This document shows, in pieces, positions 32,377-63,902 of a stretch of 64,000 nt of DNA; the first letter of the stretch is position 1, and every line of letters begins with the position of its first letter. Under the pieces are notes generated by a model. The model did not search any database, was not told the origin of the DNA, and saw nothing but the letters and a program-made list of their open reading frames with translations. The position numbers were made by a program, and so were the translations under genes. The DNA is from Nereocystis luetkeana (Eukaryota; Sar; Phaeophyceae; Laminariales; Laminariaceae). The stretch is taken from NCBI GenBank assembly GCA_031213475.1, contig JARUPZ010000002.1, forward strand, positions 10,980,466 to 11,044,465, read 5' to 3'.

Positions 32377-33511
32377 GTTAGGGGTGGGACTGAAATATTA
32401 TTAGACGTAAAAAAAGTCACAAAAAATGTCCGGGGGTAAAGATGAATCTTTAATAAATTAACCAATCAGCGCTTGGCATAGAATAAGTACGTCACAAAAA
32501 ACTCTTCATCATTTCATACCGGTATCATATACCAGGTACCAGGGTAGTCAGTAGTATGGTACGCGAGGAGCTGCAGCGTGTGGCTCCAGAAGGGCGGAGC
32601 AGCACACAAAAAAATAACACGACGAGTGCTTGAGCAGCAGCGCAGCAGCGCACAAACGGGCGCGTGAGCGTGGGGGGGGATTACTGGTGCAGCCCCCGCC
32701 GGGCCTGGTTGTGAAGGTGGATCCGCTGATCCTGGTGCGGCTGCTGGCGTTGCTGACCCGGCTGCTGCTGCTGTTCATCCTGCTGCTGCTGCTGCTGTGG
32801 TGCAAGATGTTCCAATCTACAGCCATCTAACCCGGTCGCGGCTGACCTCCGCCCCCGCGATGCCACGGTGGATAACAGCATTCGCTCGGGACACGATCGC
32901 CGCCGCCTCGTGGACACTACGACCCGTACGCTGCAGATATGCCTCCCGGTTCGCATGGACATTTTTTTTCTTTTTGCTCCTGGCCAAGGTTCCTTCTGGT
33001 TATTTCGAAGTACCCATCACGAAATTCATTGTCGTGGTCCCCAAAAAGGGACTAAAGGGGCGATTTTTTGTCGAATCGTTCTCTACGGATACTGCGTCGA
33101 TTCGAGCGGGGTTTGTTTACTGCATGCCACACATCCCAATGTAGGGTACGCTTAAGTCTTCGCACTGCTCAAAAGCACTCATAGAGTAAGAGGCAAAAAC
33201 ACACAGAGAAAAACATGTTTCTCCGCACCTTTTACTCTATAAATTCGTCAATTCGTACTCCTGTGCTAAAACGAGCAAATCATCCGAAAGGTATGGGCCT
33301 GTGTGAGGTGTCTGTATGACGTCAAGATCCAATTCATCTCCACCCCAGAGAAATATCGTGTACAAAGTTCACTATGCATGTACACTAAAACCAAGTTCTT
33401 GAGGGTATGTCGGTAGTTTTACTTTTTCAGAATTTTTTATTTTTTGGCTGGTCGTTTCGAATAGCCTGCCGCTTTTTTGGGTCAAAACAGGCCTCCAGTC
33501 CCACCCCTAAC
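32377..33511. mobile_element. Possible 1.1-kb non-autonomous TIR transposon
   Basis: GTTAGGGGTGGGACTG at 32377-32392 is mirrored exactly by CAGTCCCACCCCTAAC at 33496-33511. A TA on each side of the GGGG/CCCC core would fit a TA target duplication. The inside has a CTG-rich stretch (32728-32803) and no transposase-like ORF. Confidence 0.5.
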
Positions 33512-33840
33512 TGTACGCATGTGCTTGTGGTCGTGAAAAGAGCAACGCTGTACGCCAAGTAGTTTCGGTTGTGAAACTATCAGCACTGTACGCAAGTGTT
33601 TCTACTGTAGTACGAGAGCATACTTCAATCCGATCAACCAACTTTTATCAAGTGAAACGCCTGGAACTGTTGCTGGGTCTTTGAACAACTCTTCAATGAC
33701 CCCGTCTACGATTTGGTTTCTGTACACGCAGCAGGCAGTTTCGCATGAAGCGTGGAGTTTCGGTTGTGTTGTGAAGGCGGCATTATGAACGAGTACGTGT
33801 GCGGGTTACGACGAGGTACGACGACGACATCGTGTTTCTC

Positions 33841-34805
33841 GTACTCCCTCACGGAGTAGGTCAGCCTGCAATATGTTTCGTTGCTGACCCCCGAGGGTGT
33901 GGTTATGCCTTTCCTCGTCGTGCCCCACTATGCTCCCCTGCCTCGACTGCTGTGCCGGGGCTGCCTCGGGTGTGCGTGATGTACTGTATGCTGCTGCTGT
34001 CGCCACCGCTGCTCTGCTGCTGCTGCTGCTGCAGCTGCTACTTGCCACCACTACTGTGGTGTCCTGCTGCTGCTCACGCAACTCCCCTCATGGAGTAGGT
34101 CAGCCTGCGATATGGTTCGTCGCTGAACCCTCGAGGGAGTGTTTATTAATTTGTGTTTCATCTCACTTTTAGTTTCCAGCTCCTGGACAAGCCGTGGTCA
34201 AAGGTGTAGTACCTTCCCCCCCACGGTAAGCGCCTTTATTTTTATCGCACAGAGGGTTCAGTGTTCGTCGACCATTCATCGAACTTTGCTAACTCACAAT
34301 CTCGCGCTTTTCGCTGGTCAAGTTTTTACGCAAGAAAGAGTCTACGAGCAAGAGCACACACTCGGCGAGACTCGAACCCACAACTTGACTAGAATATTGA
34401 CGAGGTCCACCAACTACTCCATCGGAGGCGCCATTGTACCTTTCCTCGTCGTGCCTCACCGTGCTCCCCTGCCTCAGCTGCTGTGCCGAGGGCGTCCTCG
34501 GGCGTGCGTGATATGCTTTATATATGCTGCTACTGCCGCTGGTCTGCTGCTGCTGCTGCTACTGCTGCTGCTGCTGTGCTGCTGCTACGTGTAGCTGCTG
34601 TGTTGTTCTGCTGTTGCTGCTGCTGCTCACGCAGTCCCCCTCACGGAGTAGGCCGGCCTGATATATATGTTTTTTTCCTCCTCGTACGCCACCGACCCCC
34701 GCTGCCCCGACTGTTGTGCCAGGGGCAGCCTCGCGCGTGCATGATGTGCTACTGCTGCTGCCGCTATTCTGACGCTGCTGCTATGCATGTGCTACTGCTG
34801 TGCTG

Positions 34806-34830
<25 letters not shown>
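33841..34830. repeat. Diverged CTG-rich repeat units
   Basis: Three units, near 33841-34080, 34081-34640 and 34641-34830, share CTCAYGGAGTAGGYCRGCCTG, CTCCCCTGCCTC-like and GTGCGTGATRTGCT words followed by CTG runs. The second unit is interrupted by the SINE at 34140-34436. Confidence 0.6.
34140..34436 (-). mobile_element. tRNA-derived SINE
   Basis: On the minus strand the copy begins with a tRNA-like head. An A-box-like word TAGTTGGTGG is at 34416-34407 and a B-box GGTTCGAGTCTC at 34378-34367, about 30 bases apart. The body follows, and the 3' end has TGACCACGGCTTGTCC, GGAAACTAAAAGTGAGATG and an AT-rich tail. The head does not fold into a good tRNA (no convincing anticodon arm or acceptor stem), so it is a SINE rather than a tRNA gene. 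The 3' end is shared with 30674-30706 and 63903-64000. Confidence 0.65.
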
Positions 34831-34835
<5 letters not shown>

Positions 34836-34836
<1 letters not shown>

Positions 34837-35874
34837 ATGTCTGCGATATGTTTTTGCTGCAAACCCCCGCGAGCATTGTTATTATGCAAGTCAATATCTC
34901 TCGGTAATGTGTCTTCGCATCTTATGGCTGAAAGACGGATCCATCTGCTGCGCGGGTACCGTCTCGCAATTGGCATTTGGCATCTCAGCGGAGGTCTCGT
35001 GCCAGCGTAGTTTTGGCATGATGCGTGCCTGTACGCTATGCTGCTACTGCTTGATGCTGCTGAGCTTGCTGCACCAACGTCATCCCCGGCGCTTCATGCT
35101 GTCGACTAACTCGATCGACTGCTGCTCAGCTATTTTGTATCTGTATACTAAGTACCAGGTATACAGTACGGGCGCCGAGCGTCTCGTGCGTACTCTGTAG
35201 TGTTCCTTGCTGCTGCACGAACTGCACGAACGAGTAATGCGTTGTTGTGCTGGATCGCGGAGGGTCATGTTTGTTTTTCTTGTGCTTGCAGCATTATTTC
35301 ACTCGAAAATGTTGCTTTCAATGCACTCCTTGGCAGTACTGTTCTGCTGCTGCTGCTGCAGCTATGTCTGCGATATGTTTTTGCTGCAAACCCCCGCGAG
35401 CATTGTTAGTATGCAAGTCAATCTCTCTCGGTAATGTGTCTCCGCATCTTACAGCTGAAAGACGGATCCATCTGCTTCGGAAGCTGCGCGAGTACCGTCT
35501 CGCAATTGACATTTGGCATCTCAGCGGAGGTCTCGTGCCAGCGTAGTTTTGGTATGATACGTGCCTGTACGCTATGCTGCTACTGCTTGATGCTGCTGAG
35601 CTTGCTGCATCAACGTCATCCCCGGCGCTTCATGCTGTCGACTAACTCGATCGACTGCTGCTCAGCTATTTTGTATCTGTATACTAAGTATACGGTACGG
35701 ACGCCGAGCGTCTCGAGCGTAATCTGTAGTGTTCCTTGCTGCTGCACGAACTGCACGAACGAGTAATGCGTTGTTGTGCCGGATGGCGGATGGCAATGTT
35801 TGTTTTTCTTGTGCTTGCAGCATTTTATTTCACTCGAAAATGTTGCTTTCAATGCACTCCTTGGTAGTACTGTC
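34836..35874 (+). repeat. Tandem duplication, 527-bp unit, two copies
   Basis: ATGTCTGCGATATG starts at 34837 and again at 35364. The two units stay alignable through to the TGGYAGTACTGT word at their ends, with only small differences. The units contain no clear gene. The next stretch, 35875-36639, shows nothing I can support. Confidence 0.92.
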
Positions 35875-37036
35875 GTACTGACAGCCTCGAGGTGCATACC
35901 GGTACGCCTTCAGCTATTACAGGCATGCGCAGAGCCGCAGGCGGGCATCAGCCCACCGCGGCGAAACCCCCCTTGTATATTATAAAAATATTACGACGAG
36001 ATTGAATCTCTGTATATGATTGCTGTACATCTAGACGTACAGTAAAAGATCCTTGTAAAACTGCACCTGCATTTTTGGGAGCAATATTGGAAATAGTCTG
36101 GCACTGACTGTTACCATTGACTAAATCGTTTTTATAGACTTTCTTGACGATTGCGCCAAACATTGGTTTGATACTTGTCAACATGACTTTGTTTTGGGCG
36201 CTCACGGGGAAGATGGCCTCTCCCGCAACAAACCGAGGACTGCCGATAAAAAAAAAGGTTTGAAAGCACGCCACGCGTGACACACGGCACACACACGCGT
36301 GGCACACGGAACACAGCGGTACAGTAGTGAAATAATAGCCACAGAATTAAAAAAGGATAAACCGAAGAAGGGGCTGGAACTCTCGACCACCTTCGGCTGC
36401 CCAAGCAAATCGCACTGCAGCAGCAGCGTTGTTGAACCTGTGGCATCATGCGTATACCACGCAACAACAGAGACTCCCAGCTTTACAGATCACAAGTTCC
36501 GACAAACAAAGCAATTACGTTGTAGGACCGTTCCTAACGAACAAACAAAACCAACGATTCGTGACTTTTTGGCATGCCAAAAGATCGCGATCCGTGATAT
36601 TTCAGCTACAAGAAAAAGAGCTGGAAAACGTCACGATTCGTGGTGACTTCAGCTTGTAAAAATCCCGATATTTCAAATCCAACGGTTTTCGCGAGTGGAG
36701 CCAACTCTCGCGAGTGGGACACGGCCAGGCTGGGCAGACCGCTCCTGGCCCGCCCCGTGATACGCGTACAGGGTTTTGTCTACAAAGTTTGGTTCAAGGT
36801 GGGTATTTTTTCAGGGGGACATCTTCGTTACAGGAGCAAAAGAAAGTGAGACGTGAGGCTATTCTTCGTAGCATTGGAGGACACGGGTATGGAATGCTGG
36901 AAAGATTCGGTCGGTCGGCGCGGCAATCGTAAGAGTTCTGCGCGACGAGCTGGCCGTCTGGTCCAGATCATGGTCGAGGGGCTGGTGGTATGCTGCGAGG
37001 TGCTCGTCTGTACTCGTCAGAAGCCTCGTCTCATCA

Positions 37037-37453
37037 TTGTGTGATTCAAAGAGACGCTGTGGAATCGGTGGAATTGGTTTCTTCCCAAAACGTAAGCGCC
37101 AAAAAACAGATTTTGACTACGACGAAATTGCAACAGCTGTAATACGTGGTCTTGCTTCTTCGCGCAGGAAACCCCCCAAGATGTTTGGCGCCCAGGTGGA
37201 GGATATCCGGTCAATATTTGATTCCTTAACTATGCTGGACGACGTGCGCGATTGCCACAATCGAGATCTTATTCCCTCCTTTCTACTACAGAGGATATGC
37301 CTCCAGGCAGCATATACAGGTCGGTGTTATCGTATTTCCGATGACGAATTGTTGGATTGCCTGCATACTGTGGCATACCCTGCGCACGAGCTAGATAGTA
37401 TTGCCGTGGAAGATAGGCTTCTCAATTGCTTGATCAGTTGCTCCCGCGAATGA
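37037..37453 (+). CDS. Coding-like ORF, unknown
   Basis: The frame is open for 138 codons and has no ATG near its start, so it may be an exon or an incomplete ORF. It has a basic KRKRQK stretch followed by an acidic FDYDE and a helical middle (IRSIFDSLTMLDD; SFLLQRICLQAA). It ends 10 bases before the next ORF in the same direction. Codon content looks like real protein, but I recognise no family. Confidence 0.4.
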   Translation: MCDSKRRCGIGGIGFFPKRKRQKTDFDYDEIATAVIRGLASSRRKPPKMFGAQVEDIRSIFDSLTMLDDVRDCHNRDLIPSFLLQRICLQAAYTGRCYRISDDELLDCLHTVAYPAHELDSIAVEDRLLNCLISCSRE

Positions 37454-37463
37454 CACTGGCGAC

Positions 37464-37727
37464 ATGGCACGGTTTGTCGGGTATTTACTTTATTCTATTA
37501 GCGAATTCGTTGCAGAGCCTGGACCGGCGAACTTTTTCATGATTGACGGTGATGCTATTGGATCGTGGAAGCCTGCTCCGGCTCAAACGTTCACTCGCAT
37601 CTTTTCGGATGCGATTTCACCCGGTATGTTCCGGCATGCATGTACCTCTCGGCTAATAGTAAACGATGAACTATACGCTCGACCTATGGATTTATTCTTG
37701 ATGGTGAAACGTGAAGCGGAGGCTTGA
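37464..37727 (+). CDS. Coding-like ORF, unknown, 87 aa
   Basis: It begins with ATG (MARFVGYLLYSIS) and ends in TGA. It lies directly behind the ORF at 37037-37453 without room for a promoter. Such compact spacing is unlike the intron-rich host genes nearby. No motif is recognised. Confidence 0.35.
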   Translation: MARFVGYLLYSISEFVAEPGPANFFMIDGDAIGSWKPAPAQTFTRIFSDAISPGMFRHACTSRLIVNDELYARPMDLFLMVKREAEA

Positions 37728-38369
37728 CCGAAGACGCGTCATCTTCTTGCTGTGCAGGCGTCTATGCCTACGGATGAATAATCATATTCTGGGAGTCGAA
37801 GCAATATTCTGGGAGTCGAGGCTACCAGCAAAGTTCCTCTGTGAATAATGGCTCTTATTTCTGTCCATCGAAAGGGGCTGGAGTCAGTATAAATAGGAAC
37901 CGTGGTGGGTATACAGGTCGGACTGTTCAGCGTCACGCCAGCCAAAGAGTGGGTTGGGGGCAAGGATTTTTCTTTCTGCCCTGGTTCGGCACGCCATGAT
38001 TATTCCGAATCGGTTGGTCAGCCCGTGGGACATTTCGAATGTCAGGGTTTCCGTCAACACCCCCGCATGTTCGTCCTTCCCCTGACACCTCCGGCCGTTT
38101 CTGTGGATCAGCTTCTTCTCATGTACGGGGTGGCTCCTTGCCCGGTGGTACTCCAGGTGGTGGTGCTGTGTTTCACCCTGGCGGACATCTTGGCGGCAGA
38201 GGTGCGGACGTGTGTTCGGCGGCTCCCTCTAATATCAACGTTCCGAGCCATCTGTTTCGACATATTTTCTACAGTGGAGGGGCGAGGAGCTTCAGCAGCG
38301 ATTAGTACTGCAGGTGCTGTTCCGGATGTATCTACTATTGGGAAAACGTATCTTGTCTGAAACTCTTAG

Positions 38370-38852
38370 CCATCAAAATCAAACTTATGGGACTGCTGTT
38401 ACCCCGGGTTCAATTGTGCCGTTCGCCGTATTCCAGATCGATCTGCGGTTGTTCCTTCTGCTGAACATGTATCTGTTTCCGAGAAGACTGCAGCGGAGGA
38501 TTCGGATGTGTGTTGGGAAGAGTCCGAGATTGATGTTGATATACCTGGTGTCGTTTCTTCTGCTGAACTGGTGTATGATGCTGAAGAGACTGTAACGGAG
38601 AATATGGATGTATGCGAAGAGTCTGAGATTGTTGTAGGCATGCCTGTCGTCGTTCCTTCTGCTGAACTGGAGTCTGTTTCTGAGGAGACTTCAATAGATG
38701 TGAATGTACGTGAGGAGTCTGAGATTGTTGCAGCCATACCAGTCGTCGATACTTCTGCTGAACTGGTATCTGTATCTGAGGAGTCCTCAATGGGTGTGGA
38801 TGTACGCGAGGAGTCGGAGATTGGGGTTGATATCTGTTGTTGCAGGCTTTGA
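38370..38852 (+). CDS. ORF with four acidic 32-34-residue repeats
   Basis: The open frame has no ATG at its start. It contains four tandem units with the pattern VPSAE, SVSEE and EESEI, spaced 96-102 bp apart (CTTCTGCTGAAC at 38455, 38557, 38656 and 38752). The repeats are all in one frame and keep their amino-acid pattern, which speaks for past selection as protein. The function is unknown; it may belong to the same unit as the two ORFs at 37 kb. Confidence 0.4.
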   Translation, partial: PSKSNLWDCCYPGFNCAVRRIPDRSAVVPSAEHVSVSEKTAAEDSDVCWEESEIDVDIPGVVSSAELVYDAEETVTENMDVCEESEIVVGMPVVVPSAELESVSEETSIDVNVREESEIVAAIPVVDTSAELVSVSEESSMGVDVREESEIGVDICCCRL

Positions 38853-40348
38853 TTTGATACAGATTATCCTGGAAAGGATGATATTCGTCTAAACCCATGA
38901 AATCGTTGACAGATACTGATCCGGAAGTTTTTGCGATCGCCCGAGGTCGGCCTCGAGGCCCATGGTATTCAAATATGCGTTGAATCAGTGAGCGGTACAA
39001 ATATAGCAGGTCTTCAAGGCAAAGGCCATGATAAAACTGAGTACGATGAGATAAAGGAAGACGAGCTTATCGACGGTGCGATCGAGTCGCGTGCTGAGAT
39101 ACAGGTTATGGACAAATCAACTGGGAAATTGCCCGCCGTGCTTGCTTGCCTGAAGCCAGAGTGTTTGCCTCCTAGCTCAGGCCCTCTACTAGCTGATCTT
39201 GACTGATGGCTCCAGGCCAACAGGAACAAGCTGGTGGGCCACCTCTATTCTGTGTGTTGATATATGTGTATGTGCGTTTGTATGCTCGTTTGTCAAGTGG
39301 TATTTCCTTTGCCGGTCTGCCTGGAAACACGTGCAATGATGATTTTGGATAAATGGGAAAACGCCGTTAAATACAACTAACTGTTCAAGTTTTTTCATGT
39401 GAAACTGGAAAGTTTCTCGTTCACGTTTTGATGTTGCTTTCGTCTTGTGTTCAGTAAAACGAGGTGTGGTTGCGTAGCATTCTATGTAGCACGGATGCAT
39501 GTTACTGGCAGGAATTTTGTCGACACGAATTATGACGTTGATTTGTTGTTCTTTCTTCGAGTTGAGCTTTTTCGTTGATGGTCTCCGGCTGTCCCTATAC
39601 TATTTTGGTCGTCTTCCCCATGTCTATTTCGGCCCGTGGGTTCGCTCTGGGGGGGGGTGCGGGCGTCAGGGGACATCCTGGGACATCCGCGGGTTTCCTA
39701 TGCGAATATGGATCTTTGAGTATAACGGATGCTGCTGTTTTCTGCTGGGAATATCGACCACAGCGTCCACTCTGCTTTCTGTTATGTGTTCTCTGTTATT
39801 CGTTCTATGTTCTCTGTCCTTGTTGTAGTTCGGTGTTATTCACGCTGGGTTCGTAGTTTATGTCTATCTTTCACTCGTGTCGACGTAGGGTGGTCATCTG
39901 ACTCGGGTGCTTCAGCGATGCTGGCTTTGGATTGAGCGTGGTTAACCGACCGTCCTCATATGTCGTTTTGGTCGGGAAAACACGGTTGGTTGTCATGTGT
40001 CTGTTCAGATTGGCAGTTCCCAACCGAACTCTAATCTCAGTAGGGCTGACACCGACCACCAACACCCCGATCATCATACACAATACACATCATACACGCA
40101 CGGATTTAGCGCGCGGTTGTCGGGGTCAAAATCGATAGTTTTGGCAACGAACGAAACGTGGTAAAGCAGTATCAGTCCAAGTTTGATGTTCAATCATCGC
40201 TGTTGTATGTACCTGGTACCAGGTATGTGTTTTTCACACGTACGGTATCCGTAATGTACCGGTACTTGGCTTCCAAGTGACCAGGTGTATCAGTTTTCGA
40301 CCGCTGCCCTACGAAAAATCCTAGAAAAATGTAAGCGTCGACCCAACC
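38853..40348. other. Little recognisable content
   Basis: A 91-codon open frame at 38931-39206 (+) continues the coding-like composition of the block to its left. From 39207 to 40348 I see no gene. A palindromic TACCTGGTACCAGGTA word lies at 40209-40224. Confidence 0.4.
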
Positions 40349-41539
40349 TTAAACATACACACCTCCAGTAGGGCAAATAAGGTCAATGTCATGCACTGGC
40401 GCTGCACGACAGTTACCACTCATGCTGATAATACTGCTGCTGCTGCCGCTGTATTTGTCGTATAAATCGCCCACCTGGTCGTTTCTGCGGCGGGACCTCT
40501 CGGCCAAAGCGGCCGAAACGAGTCGATCCAGCTGCAGCCTCCCCACCAGCGGATCCTCCACCCCCCTGACGACAACCGTTGCGTGGCTCGGGACGGGGTC
40601 GCCCCGGTCGAAAAAATCCCCGTGCCCCGTGACCGAGGCCACCTTCATGGGCAGCGGCTGCGTCGATACCACGTCACAGATCTTCGCCAAGAAGTGGAGA
40701 CAGCGGCGGCGGGGGAGGGGGTGGTCCAGGGATTGGGGGGGGTGAAAAAGATGGTGGCCGAGGCTGGTAATGGCTGATGATGATGGTGAAAATGATTCAT
40801 TCCACTTGCGGAGAGAGTCGACGGCGGGTAGAAAGGACGAACAAACACAGAGTACAAGTACTATCAATGTCTCCGCTCTTTTCGCTGAGTTCATATTATA
40901 CGACATACTTGTGGGCAACATATCGAGTGCCAGACAGGTGCGATAGTTTTGAAAGAAGCAACACCGTACGTACAAACACGAAAGATAGATACCGGTAACA
41001 CACACCCCCTCGGGCGATTTTCAAAGCTGGGTGCCTCGACAACGGGGAGGGCGTACTGAATACGCCAAGCGAGCGTCAATGCAACTTTAAATACGCCAAG
41101 CGAGCGTCAATGCAACTTTGAATACGCCAAGCGAGCGTCAATGCAACTTTTTCGACGAAATCTTTCCAAAGCCACCATTTTCGTTGTGTGCCCCCCCCCC
41201 CCCCCCCCCCCCCCATGTTTTGGAGGAAACCGGGTCTGAAATTCGTCCCGCAGGGGGGGGGGGGTTATTTACCAGAGGTGTAACATTTAAATTACACAAC
41301 TACAGTTCAGCAGTAAAGTACCGAGTACGGTACCAGGGCTGCATCCTGTTTCATGGTTGTCGTCCATGTTGTTTCGGCGAGTCGCCAACAACCCGGATGG
41401 CATGTTATCTACTGGTATCTATCTACCTCATGCAGCCTCATTCTAAAAATTGGAAGAGCGTTTTTTCCATAATTTCCAAAGTTTGGAAGTAATTGGAGAT
41501 ATACTGCCGTGTATACTATTAGTACCACAGATCCACACA

Positions 41540-41594
<55 letters not shown>

Positions 41595-42264
41595 GGCAGC
41601 AGCAGCAACAGCCGCAGCAGCAGCAGCAGCAGCAGCAGCCGCAGGACGGGCATCGTGCATAGATAGTACTGCTGTTATATATACATCGTCGTACCTTCAC
41701 CATGCAAGAATAGAAAGACTTCTGCCCCCGTGTGAGGTGATCAGGCACACCTCGCCGAGAGCAAACATCCCCATGGATCTTGCTCGATGCTCCAGAGAAA
41801 GATGAAGACAGAGAAACGCCCCTGCGATCAACACTGCGATTGTACTCCTCAGTCCGCGGTGCTGACAGCCGTGCCGGGAGGCTCTGCCGCCTGGGCTGCT
41901 TCCTCACGGGCGAAGCCCCCTCTGCCGAACTCTGCCGTTGCAGGCGGGGCATCGAACCCGGTCTTCGAGGATCCGACGAGAGTGAATGCCTTGTCCTCGA
42001 CCTGGAAGGTGACTGCATCGTGCGTGATTGCAACGTTGCAGTAGCAAGGGTTCAGGACTCAGGGCTCGGGGCCCAGAGCCGGTTAAATGGCCGGTCCAGT
42101 AAAAGCCTTGGACACCTGGCCTCTTTTTAGCCCCACACTTCCTCCACCCCCCGCCCCTGCACCCTCGCCGGCGATTTACTTACACGCCCCAAAGAGATGA
42201 GATCGCTTAAACGGTCGATCAGGGTCTTCCCGCTGGCGGCCTTTCGCGCAATTTTGGTGTTCGA
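40349..42264 (-). CDS. 3' exons of a host gene of unknown function
   Basis: Three exons fit together: 42264-42184, 42012-41695 and 40681-40349. All junctions are phase 0 with GT-AG borders (donor GTAAGT after the first; a long pyrimidine tract before the last). They give 243 residues plus stop. The first exon reads SNTKIARKAASGKTL, a helical basic stretch. The second is Ser/Arg/Pro-rich and likely disordered. The last (ICDVVSTQPLPMK, VASVTGHGDFFDRGD) looks folded but is not recognised. There is no start codon in these exons, so a 5' exon is missing from the model. It must lie above 42264, close to or overlapping the CFAP52 start at 42438, so the two genes may be head-to-head. Confidence 0.42.
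41058..41150 (+). repeat. 31-bp tandem repeat, three copies
   Basis: The unit AATACGCCAAGCGAGCG plus TCAATGCAACTTT occurs at 41059, 41090 and 41121 with almost no change. C and G runs follow at 41190-41214 and 41255-41265. Confidence 0.92.
41434..41509. mobile_element. Single end of the 49257-type MITE
   Basis: The words CCTCATTCT, AGAGCGTTTTTTCC, AATTTCCAAAGTTTGGAA and TAATTGGAGATAT match the right end of the MITE at 49257-49498 in reverse orientation. The other end is missing. Confidence 0.75.
41534..41641. repeat. (CAG)n tract
   Basis: About 35 CAG/CAA/CGG-type triplets lie in an intron of the minus-strand gene, just past its second exon. Confidence 0.95.
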
Positions 42265-42437
42265 CTTTACGGGGGCATGTCTCGGGACGTACGTAACCGT
42301 TTCAGGTATATATCCTTATCCCAGATGTTTTCTCGCCGCTCTCACCTCTCACCCCCACCCTCACAACCAAAACAACAGGGTACTACTGTGGTGCCGCCCC
42401 CAGCTTGTCTCCTGCTGTGTCTCCCAAGGCTACGGAT

Positions 42438-62164
<19,727 letters not shown>

Positions 62165-62195
62165 ATGGCGATCAAACTCGGGGAGGGGGGCGGGG

Positions 62196-62700
62196 GTGCT
62201 CAGTATCATGCATGGCCGTAGTCATATGACCATAGACCCTCGCATCCCTACAATGCCGGGACGGAGCACGTCGGGTGTTCACCGACCAGGCAGGCACTGC
62301 GTGCACCTAGCGCGAAGTGCTGTGAGGTGTTGGGCGAGTCGCATGAAGGGAGGGCTGTATACTCTAAGAACCGCTTTTGAGGCGGATTTTCTTGCATATG
62401 GATGACAGCGTCAATTAATTGATTTATTTTTTGGTGTGACCACTTCCAGAGACAGCAATGAATGGGTTTAACTATGTAACTGCCTGGGTACCTTGCCATA
62501 TACACACTACGTGATACGATCATCCCCCTAGTGAAGAGTGAAGGCTCTCCCCGCACAAACATGATCTAACTCGACCGCCAGCCGTGATGACCGCCAAGAA
62601 AAAAAGAATAAGAAAAAAAGGGTACCCTGGTTGTCTAGCTCACACAGTGAGGGGCGTGTTTTACAGCGTCGTCGCCAACCGACGCCAACCCAACCTGTAT
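62196..62700 (-). repeat. Dispersed repeat family A, near full copy
   Basis: The order is reversed relative to 53222: CATGCATGGCCGTAGTC first, CCAACCCAACCTGTATATA last. It follows a G run (62181-62195), consistent with the C run at the 3' end of plus copies. A second end fragment follows at 62722-62775. Confidence 0.85.
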
Positions 62701-62775
62701 ATATATACCATGCTCGGGGGAGGGGGGGGGGTGCTCGTCAACATGCGCGGCCGTAGTCGTATGACTATAGATGCT

Positions 62776-63902
62776 GGGGGGTGGGACACAGCAGTATCTA
62801 AGTGCTGTCGCTCCTCATGCGTATACCAAGTATACCAAGTATATACAGGAGTCGTTTATTGCACCGACGTTTTTTTCGCGAGGGTGGGTTGTGGGTGTGT
62901 GAAAGGTTTGTGGCCGTACGGGACGTCTGAAAGGCGGGGGGAACCCTTGATCGCGGCTTGATCAAGGCTGTTCATTGGGCACCGGGTCGGGCAGAGGGCG
63001 GGGAAGTGGAGAAGGGGCGGATAAAATACACAATTTAATGTGATTTTGCCCGATTCCACACAGACAGGGGGCTGAGTATGCATTGGTTTGCGTATGTACA
63101 GATGGGAAGGAGTCTACCGTAACCACAGCAGCAGTCGCCTCTATGCCGTACTTGGTAAGTACCAGGTAACGATTATGTTGCTTTCAAACCTGCAATAATT
63201 TGTAGACCACTCTGAAAACCTACACACCCCGTGCAACGCGTGATCTAATTATAGCACCAAGCTTGCGAAGACAAGTTTTGAAATCGTTTTCGATCTCTCA
63301 GCTTCAGTTTATTTTATTTCATTTTCATACGGTAGTGCACAGAGCTACCCTCGAACCCGTATTTACTACCAGGTACCTGGTACATTGATTGGCATGTTAC
63401 CGTGGGGTTCGTGATGATACGCCGTTTGGGTAGCTTTACAAAACATGGCCTGCGGCGCTGTCGAAACTGTTCGAGGGGGGGCTCTCGAGCTCCCGCTGAT
63501 TCAAGTCCTGGCGGCGAGAAGACAAGAAGGTATTTACTACTGTTGTTGCGAAGTCCACAAACGAAGTCGCCCCCCACGGGCAGGAGCTATTTGCGGGTCA
63601 TGCCAAGTGCAGTATTAATAGTACTACGTGAGGCTCCGGATCTCTGGACCTGTATTTACGAGTATTCTGCGGGGCGGGTATTACAGTGTGCACATGGGAT
63701 AATGCGTGGCTTGGCTTTCACGGGGCGGGGGGGGCGGCTAGGACAAAGACCACCACGCACGAAATAAAGGGTTCCAGCGTTGTTGCTAGAAAGGGGGAGC
63801 AGCGCTACAGCAGCCACAGGCGGTATGGCTACTGCTGTGTTTTCTGTTTTCTCGCTCGAACTATATGTCTATCATACAGTGGGCGTCCCCAATTATGAAA
63901 CA
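62776..63902. other. Intergenic, no recognisable gene
   Basis: Short open frames only. TACCAGGTA words occur at 63154-63168 and 63367-63382. No RNA gene was identified. Confidence 0.45.

Noticed and set aside
32681-32962. Minus frame with poly-Gln
   Set aside because: It comes from the CTG-rich tract inside the inverted-repeat element. No splice partner was seen.
34362-34433. Stand-alone tRNA gene on the minus strand
   Set aside because: A and B boxes are present but the acceptor stem does not pair and no anticodon arm forms. The continuation into a shared SINE body explains it better.
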